Of a stretch of DNA of 64,000 bases, positions 53,779 to 61,753 are shown piece by piece. Within the stretch, counting starts at the first letter, position 1, and each line of letters starts with the position of its first letter. The position numbers were made by a program, and so were the translations under genes. Where the stretch lies: contig NZ_LRUN01000057.1 of the NCBI RefSeq assembly GCF_001679645.1, forward strand, positions 32,904 through 96,903, in the 5' to 3' direction. Source of the stretch: Pseudomonas bananamidigenes. Lineage in GTDB: Bacteria > Pseudomonadota > Gammaproteobacteria > Pseudomonadales > Pseudomonadaceae. The notes below the pieces were generated by a model. The model was not told the DNA's origin, ran no database searches, and saw nothing but the letters and a program-made list of their open reading frames with translations.

Positions 53779-54831
53779 ATGTCGAGCAAGAAAAAGTCCC
53801 TGGAGATCGAAACCCTGCGCGGCCTCGCGTGCCTGCTGCTGGTGCTCTACCACGTAATCGGCCCGCTGGGCGGCGGTTTGAAGATCGATGTCGGCTCGCC
53901 GTTCCGGGTGATCGCCGATTCCATGGTGTACGTGCGCATGCCGCTGTTCACCTTTATCTCGGGCTACATCTATTCCATCTACAAGATTCGCGGCAACGAC
54001 TTTTCCGCGTTCTTCACCGGCAAGGTACGGCGGCTCATTGTGCCGCTGTTTTGCGTCGGCGTGCCGTTCTCGGTGTTGCAGGCAGTGGGACCCGGCGTGA
54101 ACAAAGAGGTCGGGGTGATCGATGCGTTGTTGTCGTTCTACGTGCCGGTGAACCACTTCTGGTTCCTGCAGGCGGTGTTCATCATTTTCATGTTTGTCGG
54201 CCTGCTGGAGTGGCGCGGTCTGCTGCGCTCGGCGACACGCTTGTACCTGCTGTTCGGGTTCTCGGCGCTGGTGTTTTTACTGCCACCGTTCAAGTTCGAT
54301 GCTTTCGGCATCAACGGTGCGACCTATCTGTTGCCGTTCTTCGTGGCGGGGATGATCGGTCAGGAGAACGTCAGCGCGTTGAAGCAACGGTTCAAAGTCG
54401 TCGGCCCTGTGGTGTTCGTGCTGATTTCGCTGACGCTGTTGTACATCGCGGCACTGGATCGCGAGCTGATCATCGATCGCCGCAGCCTGATCGGCCTGAC
54501 GGTCGGCTGTGTGTCCTGCTTCGCGCTGCTGTCGAGTGACATGCGCTCGAAGGCGCTGACCTGGCTCGGGGGTTACTCCTACGCGATTTTCCTGTTCCAT
54601 GTGTTGTTCGCCGCCACCTCGCGTTCGGTGCTCGGGCGCCTGGGCATCAAGGACGAAAGCGTGCTGGTGTTCTGCGGTGTGGCGTGCGGGTTGCTCGGGC
54701 CGGTGTTGCTGTCGGCGATCTTCAGCCGCTTCAACTTCACGTCGGTATTGTTTCTGGGTGAACGCGCAGCGGCGAAAAAACCGGCGACGGAGCTCTCTGC
54801 GGCACAGGTCCCGGCTAAAGGAAGCGCTTGA
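53779..54831 (+). CDS. Acyltransferase 3 family membrane protein
   Basis: A 350-residue inner-membrane protein with ten or so helices. The N-terminal EIETLRGLACLLLVLYHVIGP has the R...H pattern of acyltransferase-3 proteins such as OafA and WcaF-like modifiers (His in LYHV). It probably O-acetylates or O-succinylates the polymer. The following SGNH gene starts within its stop codon (TGATG), and such pairs often act together. The acyl donor is not known. Confidence 0.87.
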   Translation: MSSKKKSLEIETLRGLACLLLVLYHVIGPLGGGLKIDVGSPFRVIADSMVYVRMPLFTFISGYIYSIYKIRGNDFSAFFTGKVRRLIVPLFCVGVPFSVLQAVGPGVNKEVGVIDALLSFYVPVNHFWFLQAVFIIFMFVGLLEWRGLLRSATRLYLLFGFSALVFLLPPFKFDAFGINGATYLLPFFVAGMIGQENVSALKQRFKVVGPVVFVLISLTLLYIAALDRELIIDRRSLIGLTVGCVSCFALLSSDMRSKALTWLGGYSYAIFLFHVLFAATSRSVLGRLGIKDESVLVFCGVACGLLGPVLLSAIFSRFNFTSVLFLGERAAAKKPATELSAAQVPAKGSA

Positions 54832-55967
54832 TGGTTACAGTGGATGACGCAGCGCCGGTCGCGGCGTCGGTGGTCGAAGTCGGCGATGCTCGCCAGCGGT
54901 TTGCCCAGTGGCGCGAAGGCAAGGCCGGGAAGGTGCTGTCGGTCTCGGTGATCGGCGACAGCTACAGCGCCGGGCAGGATTATTACCTCAACAAACTGGT
55001 GCAACGATTGGTCGACGAGGTCGGTTTCGCCGGCCCCGGATACGTCGGTTTCAACCACGGCGCGGCCCTGGGCGGCAGTCATTTCAAATACACCCGCAGC
55101 AGCGAAAAGTACTTCGGCGGCGACTGGCAGGTGTCCGGCCTCGGTCAGGCCAGTCCCGACAGTCGAACGGTGACGGGACGGCCCGGTGCATGGCTGCAGA
55201 TCGATGCGCATCCGAGCGAAGCGATAAACACCGCCGTCACCCAGGCAAAGCTGCTGTACCTCGGTAACGGCGAATCCAGCGAACTGCGCTATCGCTGGTC
55301 GCCTTCGTCGGACTGGCAGCCGCTGAACCTTTCCGGCGCGGGAGTCCGGGAAGTCCCGTTGTCAGGTACATCCGCCGCGACGGACTGGTCCTTCCGGCTG
55401 GAAGTGGTAAAGGGTGTGCCAACCCTGTTCGGCCTGTGGATGAGCAACGAGCAGGCCGGTTTGCGGGTGTCGAAACTGGCGGCGTCGGGCGCGGCGTCCG
55501 GCGACTTCTATCATGCCGATGGTCAGTGGCAGGCCCAATGGAAAGCGGTGGTGTCGAAGATTCCGGCGGACATCTACCTGATCATGCTCGGCGGCAACGA
55601 TCAGGGGTTTGGCGTGAAGCCCGAGCAGTACCTGAAGAACGTCCAGGGGCTGGTCGGGATGATCCGCGAGATTCAGCCGGCCGCGAGCGTCAACCTGATC
55701 ATGCGCCAGGACACCACGCGCTCCAGCACCTGGCCGATGTCGGCGTATGCGCAGGTGCTGGAGCCCTGGGCCCGTGAGCAGCATCTGGGATACGCCAATC
55801 TGCAGTGCGCATTCGGTACGGACGTCAAACGCTATGCGGCGGCGATGATCGGTCCGGACAAGATTCATCCGGTACCGGCCACGGGAGGGAAGGTGATTGC
55901 CGATTACTTCTATCGGATGATCACGGGCGGCAATGACGGGACTTCCTGCGGTGCCGCCTCTGAATAG
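54831..55967 (+). CDS. SGNH-fold hydrolase/acyltransferase
   Basis: A 378-residue protein of the SGNH/GDSL superfamily. Block I is VIGDSYSAG (nucleophile Ser), block III IMLGGNDQGFG, and block V DKIHPVPATG with the catalytic Asp-x2-His. No classical signal peptide is seen in the first 40 residues. The gene overlaps the upstream acyltransferase stop codon by one base. The partner may transfer acyl groups delivered by the membrane acyltransferase, as in AlgJ/AlgX or PatB systems, or remove them. AAAGGAA before the ATG supports this start. Confidence 0.83.
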   Translation: MVTVDDAAPVAASVVEVGDARQRFAQWREGKAGKVLSVSVIGDSYSAGQDYYLNKLVQRLVDEVGFAGPGYVGFNHGAALGGSHFKYTRSSEKYFGGDWQVSGLGQASPDSRTVTGRPGAWLQIDAHPSEAINTAVTQAKLLYLGNGESSELRYRWSPSSDWQPLNLSGAGVREVPLSGTSAATDWSFRLEVVKGVPTLFGLWMSNEQAGLRVSKLAASGAASGDFYHADGQWQAQWKAVVSKIPADIYLIMLGGNDQGFGVKPEQYLKNVQGLVGMIREIQPAASVNLIMRQDTTRSSTWPMSAYAQVLEPWAREQHLGYANLQCAFGTDVKRYAAAMIGPDKIHPVPATGGKVIADYFYRMITGGNDGTSCGAASE

Positions 55968-55971
55968 GGGC

Positions 55972-56382
55972 TCAGTCCTTGTCGAAGCCGTCGACGTGAC
56001 TCAAAAGCTCCGCAGTCTTTTGCGGCATCAATTGCGTCACGCAACGGGTTTCCACATTGATGATGATCGCCGGTTCGTTGCAGCAGATGCGCACACGGAA
56101 TCGCCAGTCGCTGAGAATCACCTTCAGGCCATCGCGGTCGTCGACCTCCAGCGCCTGCTCGCCATAGATCCGTTTCAGATGAGCGAGCAAGGGATAGGGA
56201 TCTCGCAGCGGCCGGCGAATGTCCCCGGACGATGGAAACATGCCGATCCGCTCCACCAGCAGGATGGTTCCTATCCAGGACTCGTTGGCGCTGGGCAACG
56301 GCTGATGACGAGACAACCAGCTCATCACCCCGAGGTTGTCCACCTCCCGTTCAATGCCTGTCGAATGTTGTGCAATGTTCAT
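55972..56382 (-). CDS. Stand-alone phosphomannomutase C-terminal-like domain
   Basis: A 136-residue protein that aligns by eye with only the last domain of CpsG/ManB-type phosphohexomutases: MFPSSGDIRRPL, AHLKRIYGEQALEVD, DGLKVILSDWRFRVR, NVETR and QKTAELL. The phosphate-binding SNTEP loop is changed to CCNEP, and the N-terminal catalytic Ser domain is absent. ATG at 56382 has GAGG six bases upstream, so it is a proper gene, not just a leftover frame. It is convergent with the SGNH gene (4-base gap) and lies 31 bases after galU in a leftward pair. It may be a remnant, or a sugar-phosphate sensor; function unknown. Confidence 0.72.
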   Translation of the reverse strand: MNIAQHSTGIEREVDNLGVMSWLSRHQPLPSANESWIGTILLVERIGMFPSSGDIRRPLRDPYPLLAHLKRIYGEQALEVDDRDGLKVILSDWRFRVRICCNEPAIIINVETRCVTQLMPQKTAELLSHVDGFDKD

Positions 56383-56413
56383 GGTTGCCTCGTCGCAGAT
56401 AAGCGGGCGCCTT

Positions 56414-57247
56414 TCAGCGGCCCTTGAGGTAGACGTTGTCGTAGCAGAAGTTGGTGGCCTGCAGGTAACCCTCGGCGTCACCGCAGTCAAAGCGCAGACC
56501 CTTGAATTTGTAGGCCAGCACGCAACCGTTCTGCGCCTGTTTCATCAGCGCGTCGGTGATCTGGATTTCCCCGCCCTTGCCAGGCTCGGTGTCGGCGATC
56601 AGGTCGAAGATATCGGGTGTCAGGATGTAGCGACCGATGATCGCCAGGTTGGACGGAGCGTCCTGCGGTGCCGGTTTTTCTACCATGTGGTTGACCCGGT
56701 AGATGCCGTCGGAAATCGCCTCGCCGGCGATCACGCCGTACTTGTGGGTCTGGTCGCGGGGGACTTCCTGGATGGCCACGATCGAACAGCGGAATTTCTT
56801 GTAGAGCTGGATCATCTGGCTGAGCACGCCGTCACCTTCCAGGTTCAGGCACAGGTCGTCGGCCAGGACCACGGCGAAGGGTTCGTCGCCGATCAGCGGG
56901 CGCCCGCTGAGAATCGCGTGGCCCAGGCCTTTCATTTCCACCTGACGGGTGTACGAGAAGGTGCACGTGTCGATCAGCTCGCGGGTGCCGGCGAGGAATT
57001 TCTCTTTTTCGGTGCCGCGAATCTGATGTTCGAGTTCGTAGCTGATGTCGAAGTGGTCTTCCAGCGCACGCTTGCCCCGGCCGGTGACGATCGCCATGTG
57101 CTGCAGACCGGCATCCCGTGCCTCTTCAACGGCATACTCGATCAACGGTTTGTTGACGATCGGCAGCATCTCCTTGGGCATGGCTTTGGTCGCCGGCAAG
57201 AAACGCGTGCCATAGCCGGCAGCGGGGAACAAGCATTTACGAATCAT
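56414..57247 (-). CDS. galU: UTP-glucose-1-phosphate uridylyltransferase
   Basis: GalU makes UDP-glucose. The 277-residue protein starts MIRKCLFPAAGYGTRFLPATKAMPKEM, with the nucleotidyltransferase motif GxGTRxLPxTK, and shows VEKPAPQDAPSNLAIIGRYIL and GGEIQITDAL. AGGAAA lies before ATG 57247; the open frame to 57265 is not needed. Together with galE downstream it supplies UDP-Glc and UDP-Gal for the polymer. It is leftward, opposed to the operon of the SGNH gene. Confidence 0.94.
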   Translation of the reverse strand: MIRKCLFPAAGYGTRFLPATKAMPKEMLPIVNKPLIEYAVEEARDAGLQHMAIVTGRGKRALEDHFDISYELEHQIRGTEKEKFLAGTRELIDTCTFSYTRQVEMKGLGHAILSGRPLIGDEPFAVVLADDLCLNLEGDGVLSQMIQLYKKFRCSIVAIQEVPRDQTHKYGVIAGEAISDGIYRVNHMVEKPAPQDAPSNLAIIGRYILTPDIFDLIADTEPGKGGEIQITDALMKQAQNGCVLAYKFKGLRFDCGDAEGYLQATNFCYDNVYLKGR

Positions 57248-57386
57248 AGAAAGTTTCCTGAACATTCATGGCTTACAGCCAACGGTGACATTGCAATAAG
57301 TTAAAGTTGCAAGTTGTTGAAGCTGTACTTTAATACCTGAGTCAGGTTGTGAGTGACAATGCCTGTATGATTTATAACGGGGTAAT

Positions 57387-57400
57387 GTTATTAGATGTCG
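57387..57400 (+). promoter_or_regulatory. EPS-locus shared element, copy 3 (weak)
   Basis: GTTATT-AGAT-GTCG keeps both conserved blocks with a different spacer; it lies 29 bases before copy 4. Confidence 0.4.
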
Positions 57401-57412
57401 ATCTGGTAAATA

Positions 57413-57430
57413 ACAGTTATTTTTAGTCGG
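57413..57430 (+). promoter_or_regulatory. EPS-locus shared element, copy 4
   Basis: ACAGTTATTTTTAGTC followed by GG. The first 16 bases are identical with copy 2 at 46317; after them copy 2 has one extra C. Confidence 0.65.
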
Positions 57431-57629
57431 TATCTGTCGATAGTGGTGAAACAGCGGGAGTGCTAATAAATACCGGGCAATACAGTTTGGCCTTTAAAAA
57501 TATTGTTGGCCGGTGATGGAACTGTTTTTGTTCTGGATTGTTGTCGCCTTGTTTGTGTGAAGCAAGACACATATCAAATAAACAAGGCTTGACACGCTGT
57601 TGGCATTTTTTCCCACTACGGACCGCGCT

Positions 57630-58646
57630 ATGAAGATTCTGGTAACCGGTGGCGCCGGATATATCGGCTCGCACACCACACTCGCATTGCTTGAAGCAGG
57701 TCATGAAGTTGTCGTTCTGGATAATCTTTGCAACAGCAGCGACAAGGCCTTGCATGCGATAGAGGCCATTTGCGGCAAAAGTGCGTTGATGATTCGCGGC
57801 GATGTGTGCGACCGGGCATTGCTGGACCGGATATTCCAGCAACATGCCATTGACGCCGTGTTGCATTTTGCCGGGCTCAAGGCCGTGGGCGAAAGCGTGC
57901 GCAAGCCGCTCGAATATTATGAAACCAATGTCAGCGGCAGCATCACGCTGTGTCAGGCAATGGCGGCGGCAGGGGTTTTCCGTCTGGTGTTCAGCTCTTC
58001 GGCCACGGTGTACGGCGAACCTGAACAGATGCCGATCCGCGAGGATTTCCCCACCGGCATCCCGACCAATCCCTACGGCCAGTCCAAGCTGATCGTCGAA
58101 AACGTGCTGCGTGACCTGGCCCGGGCCGAGCCGCGCTGGAGCATCGCGCTGCTGCGCTACTTCAACCCGATCGGCGCCCATGACAGCGGCCACATGGGCG
58201 AAGACCCGAACGGCATCCCCAATAATCTGGTGCCTTACATCAGCCAGGTGGCGGTCGGCAGCCTGGAGGAGTTGTCGATCTTCGGCGACGATTACCCCAC
58301 GGTCGACGGCACGGGCGTACGCGACTACATCCACGTCGTGGACCTGGCGGACGGGCACCTGAAGGCGTTGCAGGCCATCGCCGGGCGCACCGGCATTCAT
58401 ACCTGGAACCTCGGCACCGGTGACGGCTACAGCGTGATGCAGGTGCTGCGAGCCTTCGAACAGGCGTGCGGAAAACCCGTGCCTTATCGGGTGATGCCAC
58501 GGCGTTCGGGCGACATCGCCGAAAGTTGGGCGGACGCTTCCAAAGCGCAAAAGGAACTGGGCTGGAAAGCCACCCGCAACTTGCAGGACATGGTCACCGA
58601 CAGCTGGCGCTGGCAATCGAATCACCCCAAAGGCTATCTGGAATGA
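57630..58646 (+). CDS. galE: UDP-glucose 4-epimerase
   Basis: GalE interconverts UDP-glucose and UDP-galactose. The 338-residue protein begins MKILVTGGAGYIGSHTTLALLEAGHEV with the NAD motif GGAGYIGSH. It has the catalytic SSATVYG and Tyr-x3-Lys in NPYGQSKL, then RYFNPIGAHDSG. ATG at 57630 is used; the ribosome site is weak, and the TTG at 57600 would add ten residues that the family lacks. It lies between galU (divergent) and yjbE. Confidence 0.94.
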   Translation: MKILVTGGAGYIGSHTTLALLEAGHEVVVLDNLCNSSDKALHAIEAICGKSALMIRGDVCDRALLDRIFQQHAIDAVLHFAGLKAVGESVRKPLEYYETNVSGSITLCQAMAAAGVFRLVFSSSATVYGEPEQMPIREDFPTGIPTNPYGQSKLIVENVLRDLARAEPRWSIALLRYFNPIGAHDSGHMGEDPNGIPNNLVPYISQVAVGSLEELSIFGDDYPTVDGTGVRDYIHVVDLADGHLKALQAIAGRTGIHTWNLGTGDGYSVMQVLRAFEQACGKPVPYRVMPRRSGDIAESWADASKAQKELGWKATRNLQDMVTDSWRWQSNHPKGYLE

Positions 58647-58663
58647 TGGCCTTTTAGTCCAAT

Positions 58664-58680
58664 GTTATTTTCGGTCAGGT
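58664..58680 (+). promoter_or_regulatory. EPS-locus shared element, copy 5
   Basis: GTTATTTTCGGTCAGGT, 17 bases after the galE stop and 195 bases before yjbE. It matches copy 2 at 14 of 17 positions. Confidence 0.5.
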
Positions 58681-58874
58681 TGTTAGATATCGTCGGGAAA
58701 TTACACTGGCAATGCCTTTTGCAAGTCCGTAGATATAAACCTGCCGTACGACTTTTATCAGTTGCGTATGACTGTGAAAGAACGACGGCTCTTGTTCGCG
58801 CTATTGGCGACTTGAACTCAACCACCTCTAACGGAACACCCGCAGTACCGGTGCAATGTTAGAAAGGAGTCGAT

Positions 58875-59111
58875 ATGAAAAAAGTGATGGCGATTGCCTT
58901 GTTGACGATGTTGAGCAACTGGGCATCCGCAGCTGAAGCGCCGCTTACAGCGGTAACCAATGTATCGGGCAGTGTCGCGGCTTCTACAGCGCCTGCTGCC
59001 AGTACTGCAATGGTTGCCAGTGCCGTAGCGGCGTCCAACAGTGGTGGAAGTGCCAACGGCGGTACAACGGGTACTACCGGTACCACGGGTACAACCGGCA
59101 CGCACAACTAA
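58875..59111 (+). CDS. yjbE: YjbE-like small secreted Thr/Gly-rich protein
   Basis: A 78-residue exported protein. The signal peptide (MKKVMAIALLTMLSNWASA) is followed by an Ala/Ser/Val-rich region and a C-terminal tail of repeated Gly-Thr-Thr. It resembles YjbE/GfcA of E. coli, the first gene of the yjbEFGH (gfcABCD) exopolysaccharide operons; the role of YjbE is not known. GAAAGGAG precedes the ATG. A terminator at 59139 lies between it and the next gene, so its short mRNA may be made in excess. Confidence 0.8.
   Translation: MKKVMAIALLTMLSNWASAAEAPLTAVTNVSGSVAASTAPAASTAMVASAVAASNSGGSANGGTTGTTGTTGTTGTHN
59061..59105 (+). repeat. 9-nt tandem repeat in yjbE
   Basis: GGTACAACG, GGTACTACC, GGTACCACG, GGTACAACC and GGCACGCAC are five in-frame 9-base units coding Gly-Thr-Thr; the last is degenerate (Gly-Thr-His). 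Confidence 0.85.
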
Positions 59112-59138
59112 CTGAAGTATCTGTTGGAGCAGTACAGG

Positions 59139-59171
59139 GTCGCCCGACGAAAGTCGGGTGACTTTGTTTTT
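59139..59171 (+). terminator. Intrinsic terminator between yjbE and wza
   Basis: GTCGCCCGAC-GAAA-GTCGGGTGAC followed by TTTGTTTTT, 27 bases after the yjbE stop. Confidence 0.8.
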
Positions 59172-59201
59172 GGATTCGCCCTTGAATAGCGTAGTGCCAT
59201 T

Positions 59202-60317
59202 ATGACTCGTAGGTTTTCTCTTTTAATGTTGGCAAGTCTCGCTTTGCAAGGTTGCATGTTTTCCCCCGGTCAGCACCTGAGTACCTTTGACATCACCCGC
59301 CAGGGCGCCAGCGAAAGCAGCCGGGTCGAGCTGATTCCGATCACGCCCAAGCTGATCTCCATGAACCGGGCCACCCAGAAGCGTGAGTCGGTGCCGCAGG
59401 AGCTGCTGGCGACGCCGGCCGAATACCGCATCGGCAATAACGACGTGCTCTACATCACCGTGTGGGATCACCCCGAGCTGACCGCTCCGTCGGGTGCGCA
59501 GCAACAGATCGACGCCAACGGCCGTCTGGTGCGCTCCGATGGCACGCTGTATTACCCGTATATCAAGGAAGTCCAGGCCGCAGGCCGGACCATCCAGCAA
59601 CTGCGCGACGATATCGAACGACGGCTGTCGGCCTTTATCGCCGAGCCGCAAGTGGACGTCGCCGTGCTGCGTTTTGCCAGCCAGAAAGTCGTGGTCACTG
59701 GCGCGGTCGCCAAGGCTGGTCCGCAAGCGATTTCCACCAACCCGCTGAGCGTGGTCGAAGCCCTCGGTTCGGCGGGCATCGACACCAACAATGCCGACTT
59801 GTCCGGGCTGTTGCTGACGCGCAACGGGCGGGTTTATCCGCTGAATCTGGATACCCTCAATCAACAGGATTCCGAGTTGCAGAACGTCTACCTCCAGGGT
59901 GGCGACAAACTGTACCTGCCGTACAACGACAACAAGCGCATCTACGTGATGGGCGAGGTCAATCAGCCGCGCGCCCTGAGCTTCAAGACGGCGACGATGA
60001 ACCTGTCCGACGTGCTCGGCTCGGTCGGCGGCCTGAGCCAGACCACCGCCAACGGCAACGCCGTGTACGTCATTCGCGGGGTGGAAAACCTCGATGTGGA
60101 GCCGGCGAAAATCTATCAACTGGAGGCCGAATCGCCGACCGCCATGGTCCTCGCGACGCACTTCGAAGTGCGCCCCCAGGACGTCGTTTATGTAGGGCCT
60201 GCCAACGTGACTCGCTGGAACCGTCTGATCAGCCAGTTGGTGCCGTCGGCATCGATTGTCGGCACGGGCGCTTCCGCTGCGAAGAACTGGAGCGAATTCA
60301 CCAACAACAGCAAATAA
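59202..60317 (+). CDS. wza: Outer-membrane polysaccharide export lipoprotein, Wza type
   Basis: A 371-residue lipoprotein (lipobox LQGC at residues about 15-18). It has a Poly_export domain (YRIGNNDVLYITVWDHPEL, about residues 75-93) followed by two SLBB domains (VVVTGAVAKAGPQAIS and IYVMGEVNQPRALSF) and a C-terminal amphipathic region. It would form the octameric outer-membrane channel that works with the Wzc co-polymerase encoded 12 kb upstream. In E. coli the gfc operon likewise includes a Wza-like gene (gfcE) next to gfcABCD. Confidence 0.92.
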   Translation: MTRRFSLLMLASLALQGCMFSPGQHLSTFDITRQGASESSRVELIPITPKLISMNRATQKRESVPQELLATPAEYRIGNNDVLYITVWDHPELTAPSGAQQQIDANGRLVRSDGTLYYPYIKEVQAAGRTIQQLRDDIERRLSAFIAEPQVDVAVLRFASQKVVVTGAVAKAGPQAISTNPLSVVEALGSAGIDTNNADLSGLLLTRNGRVYPLNLDTLNQQDSELQNVYLQGGDKLYLPYNDNKRIYVMGEVNQPRALSFKTATMNLSDVLGSVGGLSQTTANGNAVYVIRGVENLDVEPAKIYQLEAESPTAMVLATHFEVRPQDVVYVGPANVTRWNRLISQLVPSASIVGTGASAAKNWSEFTNNSK

Positions 60318-60326
60318 GGCCCGCCT

Positions 60327-60992
60327 GTGAACATCCTGAAAGTTGGCGTCTGCCTGATGGCGGCCTTGTTGCTGTGTGGCTGTAATCCGCTGATGGTCGC
60401 TTCGGTGACCAACCTCAAGTCGGCGGTGGTCGGCCCGGATGATATCGACGTGACGCCGGCTCAGGTGGCCGAGGTCAATTATCCCCAGATCAAACTGACC
60501 ACGCCGTCCGGTTCCGGGGTGCTGGCGCTGGTGCGGGAGCGCGAGGACCTGCAGTTCTGGGTCGCGTCGGGCAAGCAAGTGCTTTTGTTGCGCGACGGTC
60601 TTGCGGTGCGCAGCGTCGGCCTGGGCGTGGAGGGTGATCTGGACGGCACTCGGCTGTCCGATGCCTCACCGTTCAGGCACGGTCTGCAGAACGTTGCCGA
60701 TGGCCACACCAGCCAGCGCTGGATCGATCTCTACAAGGGCCAGGAAGTCGGGCTGATCGTCAACAGCCGCTTCACCCGCAAATCCATGGAAACCCTGAAG
60801 ATTCTCAACAAGGAATATGCCGTGCTGCGTGTCGATGAGCGTATCGACGTCCCGGCCATCGGCCTGCGGACGACCAACCGTTACTGGGTCGATCCGGTGG
60901 ACGGTTTCATTGTGCAGAGCGAGCAGCAACTGACCTCGCAATTACGGGTGAAGATCGTGCAGCTGACCCCTGAACGCAGGCATGCGCCATGA
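60327..60992 (+). CDS. yjbF: YjbF/GfcB family lipoprotein
   Basis: A 221-residue lipoprotein: GTG start at 60327, signal and lipobox LLCGC at residues about 15-19. The body is predicted beta-rich (LKLTTPSGSGVLALVRERED, QFWVASGKQVLLLRDGLAVRSVGL) as in the GfcB/YmcC beta-barrel-like lipoproteins. The role in polymer export is not established. It ends inside the start of the next gene (four-base overlap), so translation is coupled. Confidence 0.87.
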   Translation: MNILKVGVCLMAALLLCGCNPLMVASVTNLKSAVVGPDDIDVTPAQVAEVNYPQIKLTTPSGSGVLALVREREDLQFWVASGKQVLLLRDGLAVRSVGLGVEGDLDGTRLSDASPFRHGLQNVADGHTSQRWIDLYKGQEVGLIVNSRFTRKSMETLKILNKEYAVLRVDERIDVPAIGLRTTNRYWVDPVDGFIVQSEQQLTSQLRVKIVQLTPERRHAP

Positions 60993-61753
60993 AGCGTCTG
61001 AGGGTTCTTTCTGTGTGCTTGATGGTGCTCGCCGGTGCAAGTCAGGCAGCGGTCACTGTCACCGGTGATGTCGCCAATCCCGGGCCGGTGGACTTGCCGC
61101 CGGGTGGTCGCCTGACCGATGTGATCAGCGTTGCGGTGCCGAATGCCGAGGGGTACTGGCTGGCGGGTGTATTGCTGCGTCAGTCGCTGCTGGAAGAGCA
61201 GACCCGGCTCAAGGTCGGCGTGCTGTTCGACCTGGATATCTTGCAGCGCATGGCCGATCTGTTCGATCGACCCAGCCGCAAAGCACTCGCCGTGCGCGTG
61301 GCGCAGGACGTACAGAAGATGCCGGTCACCGGGCGCCAGATCGCCGATCTGGATCCGGTGGCGCTGGAAGTCGGCTTCGCCCGCAACATTCGTCTGGACG
61401 ATGGTGATCGCCTGATCTACCCGCCGCGCATCAATGAAGTCGAAGTGCTGGGGGCCGTCGCCGAACCGTGCCGTTTGCCTTATCAGTCGTTGCTCGAAGC
61501 GCGTGAATACCTGAGCGATTGCCATGTGTTGGAAGACGATGCCGACGCCGATTACCTGTGGCTGATCCAGCCCAACGGCGTTTCACGGCGCGTCGGCATT
61601 GCCCACTGGAACCGTGAGAGCGGGCAGTTTCCCGTTGCCGGCAGCAAGATTCTGGTGCCGTTGAAAAACGATGATCTGGATCCGCCCATCCCTGAACTGA
61701 ATCAGCAGTTGGCCGAATTGATTGCCACGCAGTTGGCTGAGGTGGTTCGTTGA
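60989..61753 (+). CDS. yjbG: YjbG/GfcC family capsule biosynthesis protein
   Basis: A 254-residue periplasmic protein with a signal peptide (LSVCLMVLAGASQA). The N-terminal VTVTGDVANPGPVDLPPGGRLTDVI is like an SLBB/beta-grasp domain; GfcC of E. coli has two such domains and a C-terminal amphipathic helix, here AELIATQLAEVV. It follows the SLBB-containing Wza, and the two may contact each other. The coding region overlaps both neighbours by four bases. Confidence 0.87.
   Translation: MKRLRVLSVCLMVLAGASQAAVTVTGDVANPGPVDLPPGGRLTDVISVAVPNAEGYWLAGVLLRQSLLEEQTRLKVGVLFDLDILQRMADLFDRPSRKALAVRVAQDVQKMPVTGRQIADLDPVALEVGFARNIRLDDGDRLIYPPRINEVEVLGAVAEPCRLPYQSLLEAREYLSDCHVLEDDADADYLWLIQPNGVSRRVGIAHWNRESGQFPVAGSKILVPLKNDDLDPPIPELNQQLAELIATQLAEVVR

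Larger units (their letters stand above)
57248..57629. other. AT-rich divergent interval between galU and galE
   Basis: A 382-bp non-coding stretch, clearly richer in A+T than its neighbours. It carries two copies of the exopolysaccharide-locus element (57387-57400 and 57413-57430). No gene is supported; short frames of either strand have no ribosome site and no similarity. Confidence 0.6.

Noticed and set aside
58707..58723. Possible sigma-54 promoter before yjbE (TGGCA...TTGCA)
   Set aside because: GG and GC are 11 bases apart rather than the strict 10, so RpoN would not be expected to use it.
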